Below are positions 1-10,341 of a DNA stretch of 64,000 nt, in pieces (the stretch's first letter is position 1; each line of letters opens with the position of its first letter). Origin of the DNA: Psychrobacter immobilis (GTDB taxonomy: Bacteria > Pseudomonadota > Gammaproteobacteria > Pseudomonadales > Moraxellaceae); NCBI RefSeq assembly GCF_904846225.1, contig NZ_CAJGZJ010000002.1:62001-126000 (forward strand), written 5' to 3'. The notes under the pieces are model-generated. The model worked only from the letters and a program-made list of their open reading frames with translations. It did no database searches and was not told where the DNA came from. The position numbers and the translations under genes were made by a program.

Positions 1-333
1 CAAACGCCATAGTATTTCATTCAAATACAACGCTGAGTATTGCTGTTGACCGGTAATATTTTCGTAAGGCACTGACGCTAAGGCAACGGTAGTAATATCT
101 TCTTTTTCGATATTGGTTTGAGTGAGGTTTTGAGGTGCGATATGAATTTGGCTGAATGTCTTTAAATCACGTTTACCAGTGGCAAAGAGCTGTAAAGGCA
201 TAAATAGCGGTGCGCCTGTTTTCCCAACACCATGTATGACACCATGCTGCTGAGAAAACAAATAATATAAGGCGCGCTTTTCTTGATAGGGGCGCTGATG
301 TAATAAATAACCGATTAACGCTTCATTACGCAT
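1..333 (-). CDS. recO: DNA repair protein RecO, N-terminal part (cut by window edge)
   Basis: The first 111 codons of a minus-strand gene start at the ATG at 333 and run off the left edge of the window. The translation starts MRNEALIGYLLHQRPYQEKR and continues with a GVIHGVGKTG stretch, which matches the OB-fold N-terminal domain of RecO. RecO helps RecR load RecA on SSB-coated single-stranded DNA in RecF-pathway recombination. The gene lies 75 bp downstream of era on the same strand, and era-recO is a common gammaproteobacterial order. The C-terminal zinc-binding part is outside the window, so the assignment rests on the N-terminal fold pattern and on context. Confidence 0.85.
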   Translation of the reverse strand, partial: MRNEALIGYLLHQRPYQEKRALYYLFSQQHGVIHGVGKTGAPLFMPLQLFATGKRDLKTFSQIHIAPQNLTQTNIEKEDITTVALASVPYENITGQQQYSALYLNEILWRL

Positions 334-408
334 TTTTTATTACCTCAGCATGGAGCTTTGTGCTGCAAGTACGAATACAATTGCCAAAAAGCTATCGTTC
401 AATCGCTA

Positions 409-1521
409 TTAATAGCCTAAACTGGTCAACGCACGTTCGTCATCAGACCAGCCGCGCTTAACTTTGACCCACAGTGTCAGCATGATTTTTTTATCGAAAA
501 GCTGCTCCATATCCTTACGGGCATCCATACCAACTTGCTTAATACGTTGGCCTTTGTCACCAATAACAATGGCTTTTTGACCGCTGCGCTCAACGTAAAT
601 AGTAGCGTCAATAAACGTACAGGCCTTACGTGGGCGACCTGTTTTTGGATCAGTATGTGCAGGCTCATCTTTGAACGCATCAATTTGTACGGTCAAATCG
701 TAGGGCACTTCATCGCCCGCACTACGCATAATTTTTTCGCGGATGATTTCACTGGCTAAGAAACGCTCTGAGCGATCGGTAATCTGCTCTGTATCATAGA
801 TAGGCGCAGCGACTGGTAGATGTGAGGCAATGACCTCTTGCAGACGATCTAAATTTTGATTTTTTAGAGCAGACACTGGTACGATATCGGCAAAATCAAA
901 GCTGTCACTGAAAGTTTCAATAAGGGGCAGCACACTACCTTTATCTTTTAAGGTATCAGATTTATTGATGACCAATACGACCGTCAAGTTCGTATTGCCA
1001 AGTTTCTGTAATGTCAGTAAATCATCATCACGCCATTGATCTGAATCCACAACGAACAATACCAAATCAACGTCTACTAAAGCAGAGACCGCTGCTTTAT
1101 TCATACGCTCATTAATAGCACGCACTTCATTACGATGAATACCTGGCGTATCCACAAATACCGCCTGCATCTCATGGTTCGATAAAATACCATGAATACG
1201 ATGACGAGTCGTTTGCGGTTTACGTGAAGTAATAGATAGCTTTTGACCCAATAAGTGATTCATCAAAGTTGATTTACCGACGTTTGGACGTCCAACGATG
1301 GCAACGTAGCCAGCCTTAAAGTCATCAGTAATGCGCGTATGACTACTTGGCGCAAAGAACTCTTCAATGGCCATATCATTTTCTAACGTGACATCTTCTG
1401 AGTGATCAATACTATTGTGAAGGGTATCAGCATTATCTTGGTTTTGATTGAACTCTGTATTTTCGGTCATATCGTTGGCACTATCTTCATTATTTGGCGG
1501 CAAATCAGTACGATTACGCAT
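409..1521 (-). CDS. era: GTPase Era, with a long acidic N-terminal extension
   Basis: Era is an essential GTPase that binds the 3' end of 16S rRNA and acts in 30S subunit maturation. The GTPase motifs are visible: P-loop GRPNVGKST (about residues 77-85), DTPG, NKSD and the SAL motif. A C-terminal KH domain follows, with GDKGQRIKQVG. The protein has 370 residues against about 300 usually; the excess is an acidic, Asn/Gln-rich N-terminal segment of about 70 residues before the G domain. The given start is the first in-frame ATG, and an internal Met at residue 50 would still leave a leader. It follows rnc on the same strand, as in many gammaproteobacteria, with a 217 bp gap. Confidence 0.96.
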   Translation of the reverse strand: MRNRTDLPPNNEDSANDMTENTEFNQNQDNADTLHNSIDHSEDVTLENDMAIEEFFAPSSHTRITDDFKAGYVAIVGRPNVGKSTLMNHLLGQKLSITSRKPQTTRHRIHGILSNHEMQAVFVDTPGIHRNEVRAINERMNKAAVSALVDVDLVLFVVDSDQWRDDDLLTLQKLGNTNLTVVLVINKSDTLKDKGSVLPLIETFSDSFDFADIVPVSALKNQNLDRLQEVIASHLPVAAPIYDTEQITDRSERFLASEIIREKIMRSAGDEVPYDLTVQIDAFKDEPAHTDPKTGRPRKACTFIDATIYVERSGQKAIVIGDKGQRIKQVGMDARKDMEQLFDKKIMLTLWVKVKRGWSDDERALTSLGY

Positions 1522-1738
1522 AGATTAATCCTATAGGGTTTATAACCAGCTAAACGGTGCTTGATGATGTAGTGGTTATATCAGCACTAAAAAAGCGAAA
1601 CCATCATCGACTGGAAAATATTTGGGGGTTTAAAATAAGTAACATTTATGATAAGTAGAACAAGGGCTTATCAAAATAAAAACGTATTAGAAGGCTTCAG
1701 TACAATTGAAGTTATGTTTACCACGAATCTCATATCAA

Positions 1739-2536
1739 CTATGAACGTTTTTTAGCCGAACTTGGCAACTTATGCAACTGATTAATCATAAGTTCTGCGG
1801 CTTTTTGTTCAGCGATACGTCGGCTTTCACCAGATTCCGTAATATCGGCACAATTGCTGATGTTGACATGACAACGTACGACAAAAATCTGATTCGGTGC
1901 GTTGCCACGCGTTTCCATAAGCTCATAATTTGGCAAATCAAATTGCTTAGATTGTAGCCATTCTTGCAACCGGCTCTTCGCATCTTTCAGGGCTTTTTGG
2001 TCATTCACACTATCGATTAAATCCCCATACCATGAGAGAACACAACGACGAGTAATGTCCATATCTTGGCTGTCTAAATAAATCGCACCAATTAAAGATT
2101 CTACGGCATCAGCTAATATAGAGGCGCGATTACGACCACCGCCTTTTCGTTCACCAACACCTAGTATCAGATGATTAGAGAGCTCTAGGTTTTGAGCAAT
2201 AATAACCAATGACTCTTGGCGCACCAAAGTCGCACGCATGCGAGTGAGGCGGCCTTCATTTTGGCTGGGATAACGATGATATAAAGCTTCACCCACGATC
2301 ATCCCTAAAAGCGCATCGCCCAAAAACTCTAAGCGCTCATAATTTTTTTTGCTATCAAATGAGCGATGTGTCAATGCGAGTTTTGGCAGACTCAAATCAT
2401 TAAACACATAGCCTAACTTGCGCGTCAGTATTGCTAAACGCTGAATAAATTCAGAGCTAATAATAAGCGTGTCAACAGACGCGTTATTGTTTGGGGGAGT
2501 AGATACCGCTTGAGAATGTTGCGAAGTTGGTTTCAT
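1739..2536 (-). CDS. rnc: Ribonuclease III
   Basis: RNase III cleaves double-stranded RNA and processes the rRNA precursor and many mRNAs. The catalytic signature ERLEFLGDALLG lies near residues 67-78, and its acidic residues bind Mg2+. A second acidic cluster, DAVESLIGAIYLD, comes later in the same domain. The C-terminal third is a double-stranded-RNA-binding domain ending with the alanine-rich EQKAAELMINQL helix. The 265 residues exceed the usual 225-230 because of a polar N-terminal leader of about 30 residues. Gene order lepB-DUF4845-rnc-era on the minus strand suggests cotranscription. Confidence 0.96.
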   Translation of the reverse strand: MKPTSQHSQAVSTPPNNNASVDTLIISSEFIQRLAILTRKLGYVFNDLSLPKLALTHRSFDSKKNYERLEFLGDALLGMIVGEALYHRYPSQNEGRLTRMRATLVRQESLVIIAQNLELSNHLILGVGERKGGGRNRASILADAVESLIGAIYLDSQDMDITRRCVLSWYGDLIDSVNDQKALKDAKSRLQEWLQSKQFDLPNYELMETRGNAPNQIFVVRCHVNISNCADITESGESRRIAEQKAAELMINQLHKLPSSAKKRS

Positions 2537-2652
2537 GCGAGGCTTATGGTTATCCCTTCTGTTTTACTGATGTAGTTAGTAATAAGATTTATTATTTATA
2601 ATCGCTTTAAGTCTTATGAGGAAAATTCGGGATTTTTTAATACCCTGTTCAA

Positions 2653-3045
2653 CTATTTTGCGGTTGCCATTTCGATATCACCTTCAAAGCGATTCAAAAT
2701 ATCAATATTACCAAAAAAGTTATTGGTGACTGCATATTGCTTATGAATAGCCAACTGACCTGTTTTTTTATCAGTAAAAGTAAATACATCTTCGGCATTG
2801 GTGTCATATTCAGCATTGATAGATAACTGTCTATTGACACGTTCAACGAACTGCTTGGCCGTTTCTTTGTTGTTATTTGATTCTGCAAGCTGTGCGCTCA
2901 AGATCTTGGTCAGTTGATAATCTCCAATTTGAGCGGGAACGATAGCAATGATTAGTTTGGCAGCAATAGCCAGAAATATAATGGTTAAAACAATACCCGT
3001 TACACTAGCACCACGCTGCACGGCCAATCCAGATAATTGCTGCAT
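2653..3045 (-). CDS. DUF4845 single-pass membrane protein
   Basis: A 130-residue protein with one N-terminal transmembrane segment (about residues 15-40, GIVLTIIFLAIAAKLIIA) followed by a small soluble domain, probably periplasmic. Size, topology and position between lepB and rnc match the DUF4845 family, often found in this spot in Pseudomonas and Acinetobacter relatives. Its function is not established. The position beside signal peptidase suggests a role at the inner membrane, but nothing in the sequence shows one. Confidence 0.8.
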   Translation of the reverse strand: MQQLSGLAVQRGASVTGIVLTIIFLAIAAKLIIAIVPAQIGDYQLTKILSAQLAESNNNKETAKQFVERVNRQLSINAEYDTNAEDVFTFTDKKTGQLAIHKQYAVTNNFFGNIDILNRFEGDIEMATAK

Positions 3046-3192
3046 TATAGTACTCCTCTACTGGTAGATAACTATATTTGGTACCTACCTATCTGATAGG
3101 TAATCATTTATTAAATAGCAACAATATTAGCATAAAACTATTATCGATAAATCAACCAATAGAGCGTCTCGTCAACTTAACTGCTCACGCAT

Positions 3193-4095
3193 TTAATCAA
3201 TGGCGCCATTGCGCTGGAATGTTGGTACATTTAGACCTGGTGGTTTGTGCATCCAGATATAAACGGCCTTACCGGCTAAGTTTTCGTCAGGAACAAAACC
3301 CCAAAATCTTCCATCAGCACTTCGATCGCGGTTATCACCCATCACAAAATAATGACCTTCTGGAACTTTAATTCGCCAAGTAGTACCTTCTGAACTCACT
3401 ACTTCTGGCGATTGCTGCTGTAAAAACGGTGCATACTGAGAACTATTCATCCCATTCAAGTAGCGAACAAGATGCTTGTGGTTATCTGGCGACTCTTGGA
3501 AGTAACGCGCCTCAGATTCTTCTTGCTGCCCCAAGCCTGCGGCCCCTTCTTCTGTCAGCATCTGCCCTGGCGCAATTTCTCCGGGTGAGTAAAGCTGTGA
3601 AGTCAATTCAGCATCTGGTAAGAAATCTACAGGCTTAGTATCGATAGGCACATCATTAATAGAAATGGTACCTTGGTCGTAGCTGACAGTATCGCCAGGC
3701 AGACCAATAACACGCTTAATATAGTAAATACTTGGGTTTTCAGGGTAGCGGAATACGGCGACATCACCATGTTCCGGCTCGCCCGTATCCAATACTTTAT
3801 TATAAGTCAGGGGCAGTCGTACCCCATAGGCGTATTTATTGACAGCGATAAAGTCGCCCGTGTATAACGTTGGCACCATAGACGATGACGGGATATTAAA
3901 TGGCTCAATTAAAAATGAGCGTACTATCAATACTATTGCCAATACAGGGAAAAAGTCATAAGCCCAGCGGATCAATAGGCTTTCTTTGCCTCGTCCGCGA
4001 GTCTTGCGCTGCTTGAACGCCAGCTTATCTAACAGCCAGACAATACCTAAGCCTATAGTCAACGGCACTAAAATTAAATTGAAATCAAAATCCAT
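3193..4095 (-). CDS. lepB: Signal peptidase I
   Basis: LepB removes signal peptides from secreted proteins at the periplasmic face of the inner membrane. Two hydrophobic segments (about residues 5-23 and 46-61) anchor it. The catalytic serine sits in IPSSSMVPTL (Ser72), the general-base lysine in YYIKRVIGLPGD (Lys127), and the conserved GHYFVMGDNRDRSADGR box lies near the C-terminus. The 300-residue length fits the family, with an insertion between the lysine box and the GDN box. It lies 101 bp downstream of lepA on the same strand, the usual lepA-lepB pairing. Confidence 0.96.
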   Translation of the reverse strand: MDFDFNLILVPLTIGLGIVWLLDKLAFKQRKTRGRGKESLLIRWAYDFFPVLAIVLIVRSFLIEPFNIPSSSMVPTLYTGDFIAVNKYAYGVRLPLTYNKVLDTGEPEHGDVAVFRYPENPSIYYIKRVIGLPGDTVSYDQGTISINDVPIDTKPVDFLPDAELTSQLYSPGEIAPGQMLTEEGAAGLGQQEESEARYFQESPDNHKHLVRYLNGMNSSQYAPFLQQQSPEVVSSEGTTWRIKVPEGHYFVMGDNRDRSADGRFWGFVPDENLAGKAVYIWMHKPPGLNVPTFQRNGAID

Positions 4096-4196
4096 ACTAG
4101 TTTGCCTATTAACGAGCTGCTGCTTTAACGGTTGCTATTCATCAATTAATTGCACTAATGATTGTCACTTTTACACCAACAATGAATATTCACTAC

Positions 4197-5993
4197 TTAT
4201 TCGACTTGCAGTACAGCCAAGAAGGCTTCTTGTGGAATCTCCACATTACCCACTTGCTTCATGCGTTTTTTGCCCGCTTTTTGCTTAGACAATAGCTTTT
4301 TCTTGCGCGACACATCGCCACCATAGCATTTAGCCAGTACGTCTTTACGCATGGCTTTGACGGTACTACGGCCGATGATTTGACCACCAATAGCCGCTTG
4401 AATTGCTACATCAAACATCTGACGGGGAATCAGCTCTTTCATTTTACCAACAAGCGCATTACCACGATACCGTGATTGAGTTTCATGCACAATCATTGCT
4501 AAGGCATCGACTTTATCACCATTGATTAGCACATCCACTCTGACCAATTTATCGGCTTGATAACGCTCAAAGTTATAATCCAACGACGCAAATCCACGAG
4601 AAACAGACTTCAGGCGATCAAAGAAATCCATGACGACTTCGCCCATTGGAATATCAAATATCAGCTGTACTTGTCGACCCATAAAGCGCATATCAACCTG
4701 AGCACCTCGACGTTCAATACACAAGGTCATCACATTACCCAAATACTCTTGCGGTACTAGAATTTGACAGCGAGCAATCGGCTCACGAAACTCTTCAATA
4801 TTGTTCGACTCAGGTAAATGTGATGGGTTATCGACATAGATAACCTCACCGTTCTTTTTCTCAATCTCATAAATCACAGAAGGTGCTGTCGTGATCAAAT
4901 CCAAATCGTATTCGCGCTCTAGACGCTCTTGGATAATCTCCATATGGAGCATACCTAAGAAGCCACAGCGAAAACCAAAGCCTAATGCATCAGAAGTATC
5001 AGGCTCAAAAAACAGCGAAGCATCATTAATTTGCAGCTTTTGCAAGGCTTCACGGAATTTTTCGAAATCTGTAGACTCTACTGGGAACATACCAGCATAT
5101 ACTTGCGGCGTGATTTGCTTAAAACCAGGAATACGGTCAACATCAGGCGTTTTAGAATGGGTAATCGTATCACCAACTGGCGCGCCAGCAATGTCTTTGA
5201 TACCAGCAATAATAAAACCGACTTCCCCTGCCTCTAAGATACCGGTATCTAATGGCTTCGGTGTAAATACACCAATAGAGCTAACGGGATGTGCTTCTTT
5301 GGTCGATTTGATATAAATCTTATCGCCTTTTTTTACGGTGCCTTGGCGCACACGTACCAAAGAAACCACACCCAAATAACTATCAAACCATGAATCAATG
5401 ATTAACGCTTGTAGTGGCGCTTCACGGTCGCCAGTTGGTGCTGGAATAAATTCGACCAACGCTTCTAACAGCTTGTCGACGCCCAAACCGGACTTGGCAG
5501 ATACTCGTGGTGCATCAACAGCGTCAATCCCAATAATATCTTCAATTTCTTGAATAACGCGTTCAGGCTCAACTTGTGGCAAATCAATTTTATTAAGTAC
5601 CGCCATCACCTCTAAACCCTGATCAACAGCGGTATAGCAGTTGGCTACAGACTGAGCCTCTACCCCTTGCGCAGCATCGACGACCAATAGCGCGCCTTCA
5701 CAAGCGGCCAATGAGCGCGACACTTCATAAGAGAAATCAACGTGTCCTGGGGTATCAATAAAATTAAGCTGGTAACGCTCACCATTAGGATGGTCATAAA
5801 ACAACGTGACCGATTGCGCTTTAATAGTGATACCACGCTCGCGCTCAATATCCATGGAGTCAAGTACTTGCGCCTGCATTTCACGATCTTGCAGGGCGCC
5901 GCACATTTGAATAAAACGATCAGCAAGCGTCGACTTGCCATGATCAATGTGGGCAATGATTGAAAAGTTACGAATATTGGCTAATGCAGTCAC
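4197..5993 (-). CDS. lepA: Elongation factor 4 (LepA), ribosome-associated GTPase
   Basis: LepA/EF4 is a translational GTPase related to EF-G that acts on the ribosome under stress or during initiation. The N-terminal G domain has [13 protein letters not shown], the switch II box [15 protein letters not shown] and NKIDLP. The LepA-specific C-terminal domain, rich in basic residues ([20 protein letters not shown]), is complete. The 598-residue length is normal. The gene appears to head a minus-strand operon lepA-lepB-DUF4845-rnc-era-recO, since the next gene upstream belongs to the capsule locus and is separated by 352 bp. Confidence 0.98.
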   Translation of the reverse strand: MTALANIRNFSIIAHIDHGKSTLADRFIQMCGALQDREMQAQVLDSMDIERERGITIKAQSVTLFYDHPNGERYQLNFIDTPGHVDFSYEVSRSLAACEGALLVVDAAQGVEAQSVANCYTAVDQGLEVMAVLNKIDLPQVEPERVIQEIEDIIGIDAVDAPRVSAKSGLGVDKLLEALVEFIPAPTGDREAPLQALIIDSWFDSYLGVVSLVRVRQGTVKKGDKIYIKSTKEAHPVSSIGVFTPKPLDTGILEAGEVGFIIAGIKDIAGAPVGDTITHSKTPDVDRIPGFKQITPQVYAGMFPVESTDFEKFREALQKLQINDASLFFEPDTSDALGFGFRCGFLGMLHMEIIQERLEREYDLDLITTAPSVIYEIEKKNGEVIYVDNPSHLPESNNIEEFREPIARCQILVPQEYLGNVMTLCIERRGAQVDMRFMGRQVQLIFDIPMGEVVMDFFDRLKSVSRGFASLDYNFERYQADKLVRVDVLINGDKVDALAMIVHETQSRYRGNALVGKMKELIPRQMFDVAIQAAIGGQIIGRSTVKAMRKDVLAKCYGGDVSRKKKLLSKQKAGKKRMKQVGNVEIPQEAFLAVLQVE

Positions 5994-6345
5994 AAAGCGC
6001 CTACTAAATTAAGGGTGATAGAATAATAAAATAAAAAGAATAAATAATGCTGATAAGCGCAATAGATAAGATCATCGTCTTTAAATAAAGAGGAGATAAT
6101 CAGAATAAGCTTGTTCGTTAATAGTGCTATTTCTAATCACTGCTCAGGACACGAACTCTTATGCGCAGGCATGAAAGAGTATTCTAGCAGTTTTCCACTA
6201 CAAAGTAAGGCGATTTTATTAGCAGAGGCGTGATTTACAGGTGAAGTTACGAGCAGAAAACGCTAAAGACAGAAAGTCAGGTGCTTAGCAAAGCGCTGTT
6301 ACCTTCTAGCAGGTTAATAAACAACCACCATTCAAGGCAAATAAA
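5994..6345. other. Intergenic region between lepA and kpsS
   Basis: This 352 bp gap lies downstream of kpsS and upstream of lepA, both on the minus strand. It must hold the lepA promoter and the end of the capsule transcript. I see no strong hairpin with a T-tract, no open frame resembling a gene and no copy of the repeats found elsewhere in the window. Confidence 0.5.
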
Positions 6346-7590
6346 CTATTGAGGTGTATCTTTTTCGGAGAGATCACTCTTTATAGAATTGCTTCCAACT
6401 GGATACAGATATTTATGCATCCATGGCGACTTACCATAAAAAGCACCATTGATTTGAGTTTGCTCTATCAAATACTCACGGAATCGCAGATAAAACTCAT
6501 TGTCTGGATTTTTAGGTTGCTGCCAAAACTCATCAAGCGGTTTTTGATCGATAAGCTGAGGCGTATTGTAAATAGCACGGCCCATAACCTTGGTCGGTTT
6601 TTTGTGATATACCGACTGCAGACCTGTTGTACTATTAATTGTCACCATGCCGATACTATGCTTCATTAAGGTTGGCAGATGCATGTCACAACCATAAAAA
6701 ACCCGATGTGCCACTTGATAACGCACAGCCAAGCTCGCAACCAACTCACGGTAATCTCGATGACCTCGATCTAACGGATGGTGTTTAAATACTAATAGCT
6801 GTTGCTGATTGGCACAATCTGCAAAACTTGCAATAGACTCATCAATGAACTGCACCACGTCACGGTAATCACTATGATGCGTAATCTGTGAGTCATTGTG
6901 CACTTGTAAGCTAATCAAAAAGTAATTATGACTGTCTTGATTTGTCAGCCTGCTTTGCAATTGCTTATCAGGTAAGTATCCTTTGAGTTTACGCCATGGT
7001 GCTTTGAGCCACGCTATGGCCTCTTGCCATGCAGTCATACCGCGATAATGCGAGTAGTGCGGATAGCGACTTTTATATACCCAAGCGATAATGTAGTAGA
7101 CGATAGCAGCAATACTCAAACGATAAAAACGATTGTGGGTATATATCGGATGGTCATTGGCTTTTTTGAGCGCTTTAATATCAGCCGTATTCAAGCGTGA
7201 GTAGCCATTGATGCCGTACTCTTGCAAGGTAATATAATCAGGACGCAAATACCCTTCTTCAAATACAAAAAAAGAGATACCCAATCGATCACTAGTACAG
7301 GCAGCTTGCGTATGATGCGGACGACAATCACCAAAGCATACAATAGCATCAATACTATTTTTTTCGATAAAATCCTGCAACCAAGAAGAAAAGCGCGCTA
7401 AGGTGTCGGTATATTCATAAGTATTATCATGATGATAAAAAAACGCATCGCCAGCATTAAAATTAACTTTACTAACCTTAATATCTTGAGATTGCAAAAA
7501 TGTCGAAAAACGGTTAAAAAATCCGCCCATCTTCCCTTGTAGCAGCAAGACATGTCCATGAGTAAGCAAGTGAGACATCGAAACTGCCAT
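6346..7590 (-). CDS. kpsS: Capsule polysaccharide Kdo transferase KpsS-like
   Basis: KpsS-family enzymes add the first beta-Kdo to phosphatidylglycerol, starting the poly-Kdo linker on which group 2 capsules are exported. The 414 residues show family landmarks: HVLLLQGKMGGFF at the N-terminus, FFVFEEGYLRPDYITLQEYG, FKHHPLDRGHRDY and NSTTGLQSVYHKKPT. They lie in the expected order for the inverting Kdo glycosyltransferase fold. Length is close to E. coli KpsS. It follows kpsC by 144 bp on the same strand and is the last gene of the capsule export set. Start choice is uncertain: Met1 and Met5 both lack a clear ribosome binding site. Confidence 0.9.
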   Translation of the reverse strand: MAVSMSHLLTHGHVLLLQGKMGGFFNRFSTFLQSQDIKVSKVNFNAGDAFFYHHDNTYEYTDTLARFSSWLQDFIEKNSIDAIVCFGDCRPHHTQAACTSDRLGISFFVFEEGYLRPDYITLQEYGINGYSRLNTADIKALKKANDHPIYTHNRFYRLSIAAIVYYIIAWVYKSRYPHYSHYRGMTAWQEAIAWLKAPWRKLKGYLPDKQLQSRLTNQDSHNYFLISLQVHNDSQITHHSDYRDVVQFIDESIASFADCANQQQLLVFKHHPLDRGHRDYRELVASLAVRYQVAHRVFYGCDMHLPTLMKHSIGMVTINSTTGLQSVYHKKPTKVMGRAIYNTPQLIDQKPLDEFWQQPKNPDNEFYLRFREYLIEQTQINGAFYGKSPWMHKYLYPVGSNSIKSDLSEKDTPQ

Positions 7591-7734
7591 AGTATTGGGC
7601 TACCATTAATTGACGGATAAAAAAGAAGCGCGAAAACGTATATTAAGCTGTGAAAATACACACCATTGATAGGTGATTATATCGAAAAAATCCATGCTTG
7701 TCGCAGTGGTTCTGCGTTACCCATCTACAATGGG

Positions 7735-10287
7735 CTAAAAGGATATGTTGCGTAGGCGCTGTTGCCATTTATGACGTTGTTGCATGAAACGCGTGGCAGC
7801 TCGGCGTTTAAGCTGGGTGGGTTTGAAATTGGCAGAAAAATTTGATAGAGACAGTATTAAGGGATTGACTGAACTATCTACTTCACTAGATATGCCAGCT
7901 TGTGATGATCCGCTTTGGTTATTTGCGAGTGGATATAAATAATCAATGACTTGCTCTACTTGCGCCAGCCCATAACCATTAGGTAGACGATATAGTGGAT
8001 AACTTATGAGTACACAGTATAGCAATTGCTCAAGCGTTAGTGCAGTGTCTCGTTTACGCCGCTTTAAATATTCAGTTTTTGGCGCTAGCGTCGCGTCGAT
8101 ATCGGTCGTTAAGCCCCAACCTGCATAAAAGGGCAAACCATAACAGCTCACTTTCAGGCCACGGAGCAATGCCTCAAATCCTGTCAATGAGCTGATAGTA
8201 TGTATCTCATCGACGCATTCTAAACAATCAGGCATCGCCGTATCATAAGCGACCGCTTGGACTTGACGCAAATAGGTTTCCGCTACCTTGCCTGCTCGCA
8301 GTCCTGCTTCCACATCAGGATGCGGCTTATAAATCAGATAAGCATCAGGATTTTCTTGGCATACACGCTCGATCAAATCGCTATTGGTTTTAATGTCCGA
8401 GCCGCAATACTGCACCGATAAATCATCTTCTACTTGACCGATAATGAGAATACGAGATTTCCCAGAACGCTTGGCATCCTGCATCCAAGCGTTCTGTTGA
8501 TCATCAGCGCTGCCTGCATTCATGCCAACATTGTACTTACTCACGCGCTGAGTCAGCAGTTTGTCTTGAAGTTTTTGTACGCGCACGCTTTGCTTTGGAC
8601 TCAACACCTTGCAGTGACGCAATAACGTTTCTAAATCTGACGGCTGGGTCGCATCATAATAGATGCCCTGCTGATCTATCACCACCGACAATGGTGCTAG
8701 TAACGTAGCGCCCAAACCATTTGAGCGAATAAATCCATCTTCCATACAATAAATAGTAGGCTGATTAATAAGCTTATTTTGTCGTTTTTTTCGTAATTGC
8801 TGGCGTTTGGCTAAACCCCAAACAAGCAAAGGTTGCTGATAATTGACGCGAATATGGTCTGGATGCAGCATATTTTTTAGACGAGGTTTTGGTTTGATAA
8901 ATAACGTCGTACGTGGCAAATCGACAAAAGCTTTAACAAAAGGTAGCTTCCAACGGCTAAACTCATATACCGTCAAGTGACTTTCAAGGCGCGCTTGCCA
9001 GTGACGATTGGTCACCAACCATTCAATCGCTGTATCAATATCGCAAGCTTGTCTCGTCGCTGGATCGACATAGCGACTATACTCAATATAAGCGCTATAG
9101 AATAACGTCTCTAACGTCGTATTCACTTTATTGACAGATGATAGGGGAAATAAGGCTCGGTTTGGTACTGTTCCCTTTGCTCGCAGTGTTTTTGTAAAAG
9201 CGTGACGGCGTTTTTGGACCGTTTTTAGCAAACGTTTTGGTGCCTCGCTGTCATCAGTAAGACCCCAGCCACTATACCAATTGACCCCAAAGCAATGCAC
9301 GGTTTTACCAAGCATCAATGCTTCAAAACCCATATGTGAGCTGACCGTATAAACGTGATCTACTTGCGCGAGTAACTCTATAGGATTGAGTGCTTGATTT
9401 AAGAGTCGGACGTTTTTGGGTAGCTTTAGATTGGTTAAGTAACCTGATTTTGCTGCAGGATGAGCCTTGACCCAAATATGAGCGTTGGGATGGTTGCGAC
9501 AAGCGGCTTTTAGCATCCGTTTAAACTGACGTTTGTCAGCGCCAGCACCTTCAATAGACGCATCACCAGCCACTTGGTCAATTAATAGCACGTGTGACTT
9601 TAGCGGGTTTTTTATTGTGCCAGCCTTCTCTTCATCCACCCATTTATCTAATGATGGACACGCGATTACTGCGTTATACTTGCTGAGTCTTTCATCACAG
9701 ATACGTGCTATCAATTGCTTGGCGTGTTTGTTATCTAGTGCACGTGTTTCAGATTTGGCATCGCTCTTAGCACGCTCAATGATTAATTGCTCAAGGCGTG
9801 AGCTGTGCGTCAAGTCAAAATAAATACCAATGTCATCAACAATCACGCTCAGCCCGTGGCGGCTACTAATACCTGAATCTAATGAACGCAAAAAGCCATC
9901 TTCGATACTCAAAGTCGCAAGATTTTGCTTTGTAGCGACCTTATTAGCTCGTTGATAGCTTTTTTTATGACCCCAACCGATAAAAGCATCGGGACGCGGC
10001 TTCAGTGAATGCGTTATTTGGTGCTGTATAAATGTCGGTAATGGCAATAAAGAAAGTAGCGCTGGTTTATTTTCAGTCAAGCCGTGCTGTAGATTTGACC
10101 ACGGATACCAGCGCTGGATATCCGCCTGCAACACTTGGGATAACAGCACGTTATTACGACGCATGCCTTTTCCAATAACGGCTAAATGCTGCGGTATTTG
10201 GTTGTTGGCTGATGGTAAAAATAGTGCATTATCAGAGGTAGATGCAATGGGTGCTTTGTCTTTGTCTGCGACGCTTTTTGCCATCAT
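7735..10287 (-). CDS. kpsC: Capsule polysaccharide Kdo transferase KpsC-like, two glycosyltransferase modules
   Basis: KpsC extends the poly-Kdo linker of group 2 capsules with two beta-Kdo transferase modules of different linkage specificity. The 850-residue protein repeats itself. Module 1 has SIEDGFLRSLDSG, VKAHPAAKSG and VSSHMGFEALMLGK. Module 2 has YCMEDGFIRSNGLG, YKPHPDVEAG and ISSLTGFEALLRG. Each ends with a YSGWGLTDD/YAGWGLTTD box. It is longer than E. coli KpsC (about 675 residues), mostly from N- and C-terminal extensions. An AAGGT box lies just upstream of the ATG at 10287, supporting this start. It lies 54 bp downstream of kpsD and upstream of kpsS. Confidence 0.92.
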   Translation of the reverse strand: MMAKSVADKDKAPIASTSDNALFLPSANNQIPQHLAVIGKGMRRNNVLLSQVLQADIQRWYPWSNLQHGLTENKPALLSLLPLPTFIQHQITHSLKPRPDAFIGWGHKKSYQRANKVATKQNLATLSIEDGFLRSLDSGISSRHGLSVIVDDIGIYFDLTHSSRLEQLIIERAKSDAKSETRALDNKHAKQLIARICDERLSKYNAVIACPSLDKWVDEEKAGTIKNPLKSHVLLIDQVAGDASIEGAGADKRQFKRMLKAACRNHPNAHIWVKAHPAAKSGYLTNLKLPKNVRLLNQALNPIELLAQVDHVYTVSSHMGFEALMLGKTVHCFGVNWYSGWGLTDDSEAPKRLLKTVQKRRHAFTKTLRAKGTVPNRALFPLSSVNKVNTTLETLFYSAYIEYSRYVDPATRQACDIDTAIEWLVTNRHWQARLESHLTVYEFSRWKLPFVKAFVDLPRTTLFIKPKPRLKNMLHPDHIRVNYQQPLLVWGLAKRQQLRKKRQNKLINQPTIYCMEDGFIRSNGLGATLLAPLSVVIDQQGIYYDATQPSDLETLLRHCKVLSPKQSVRVQKLQDKLLTQRVSKYNVGMNAGSADDQQNAWMQDAKRSGKSRILIIGQVEDDLSVQYCGSDIKTNSDLIERVCQENPDAYLIYKPHPDVEAGLRAGKVAETYLRQVQAVAYDTAMPDCLECVDEIHTISSLTGFEALLRGLKVSCYGLPFYAGWGLTTDIDATLAPKTEYLKRRKRDTALTLEQLLYCVLISYPLYRLPNGYGLAQVEQVIDYLYPLANNQSGSSQAGISSEVDSSVNPLILSLSNFSANFKPTQLKRRAATRFMQQRHKWQQRLRNISF

Positions 10288-10341
10288 GAATACCTTTACT
10301 TACTATTTTTACCATTAATATTACATCAACCCATAGCGCGT

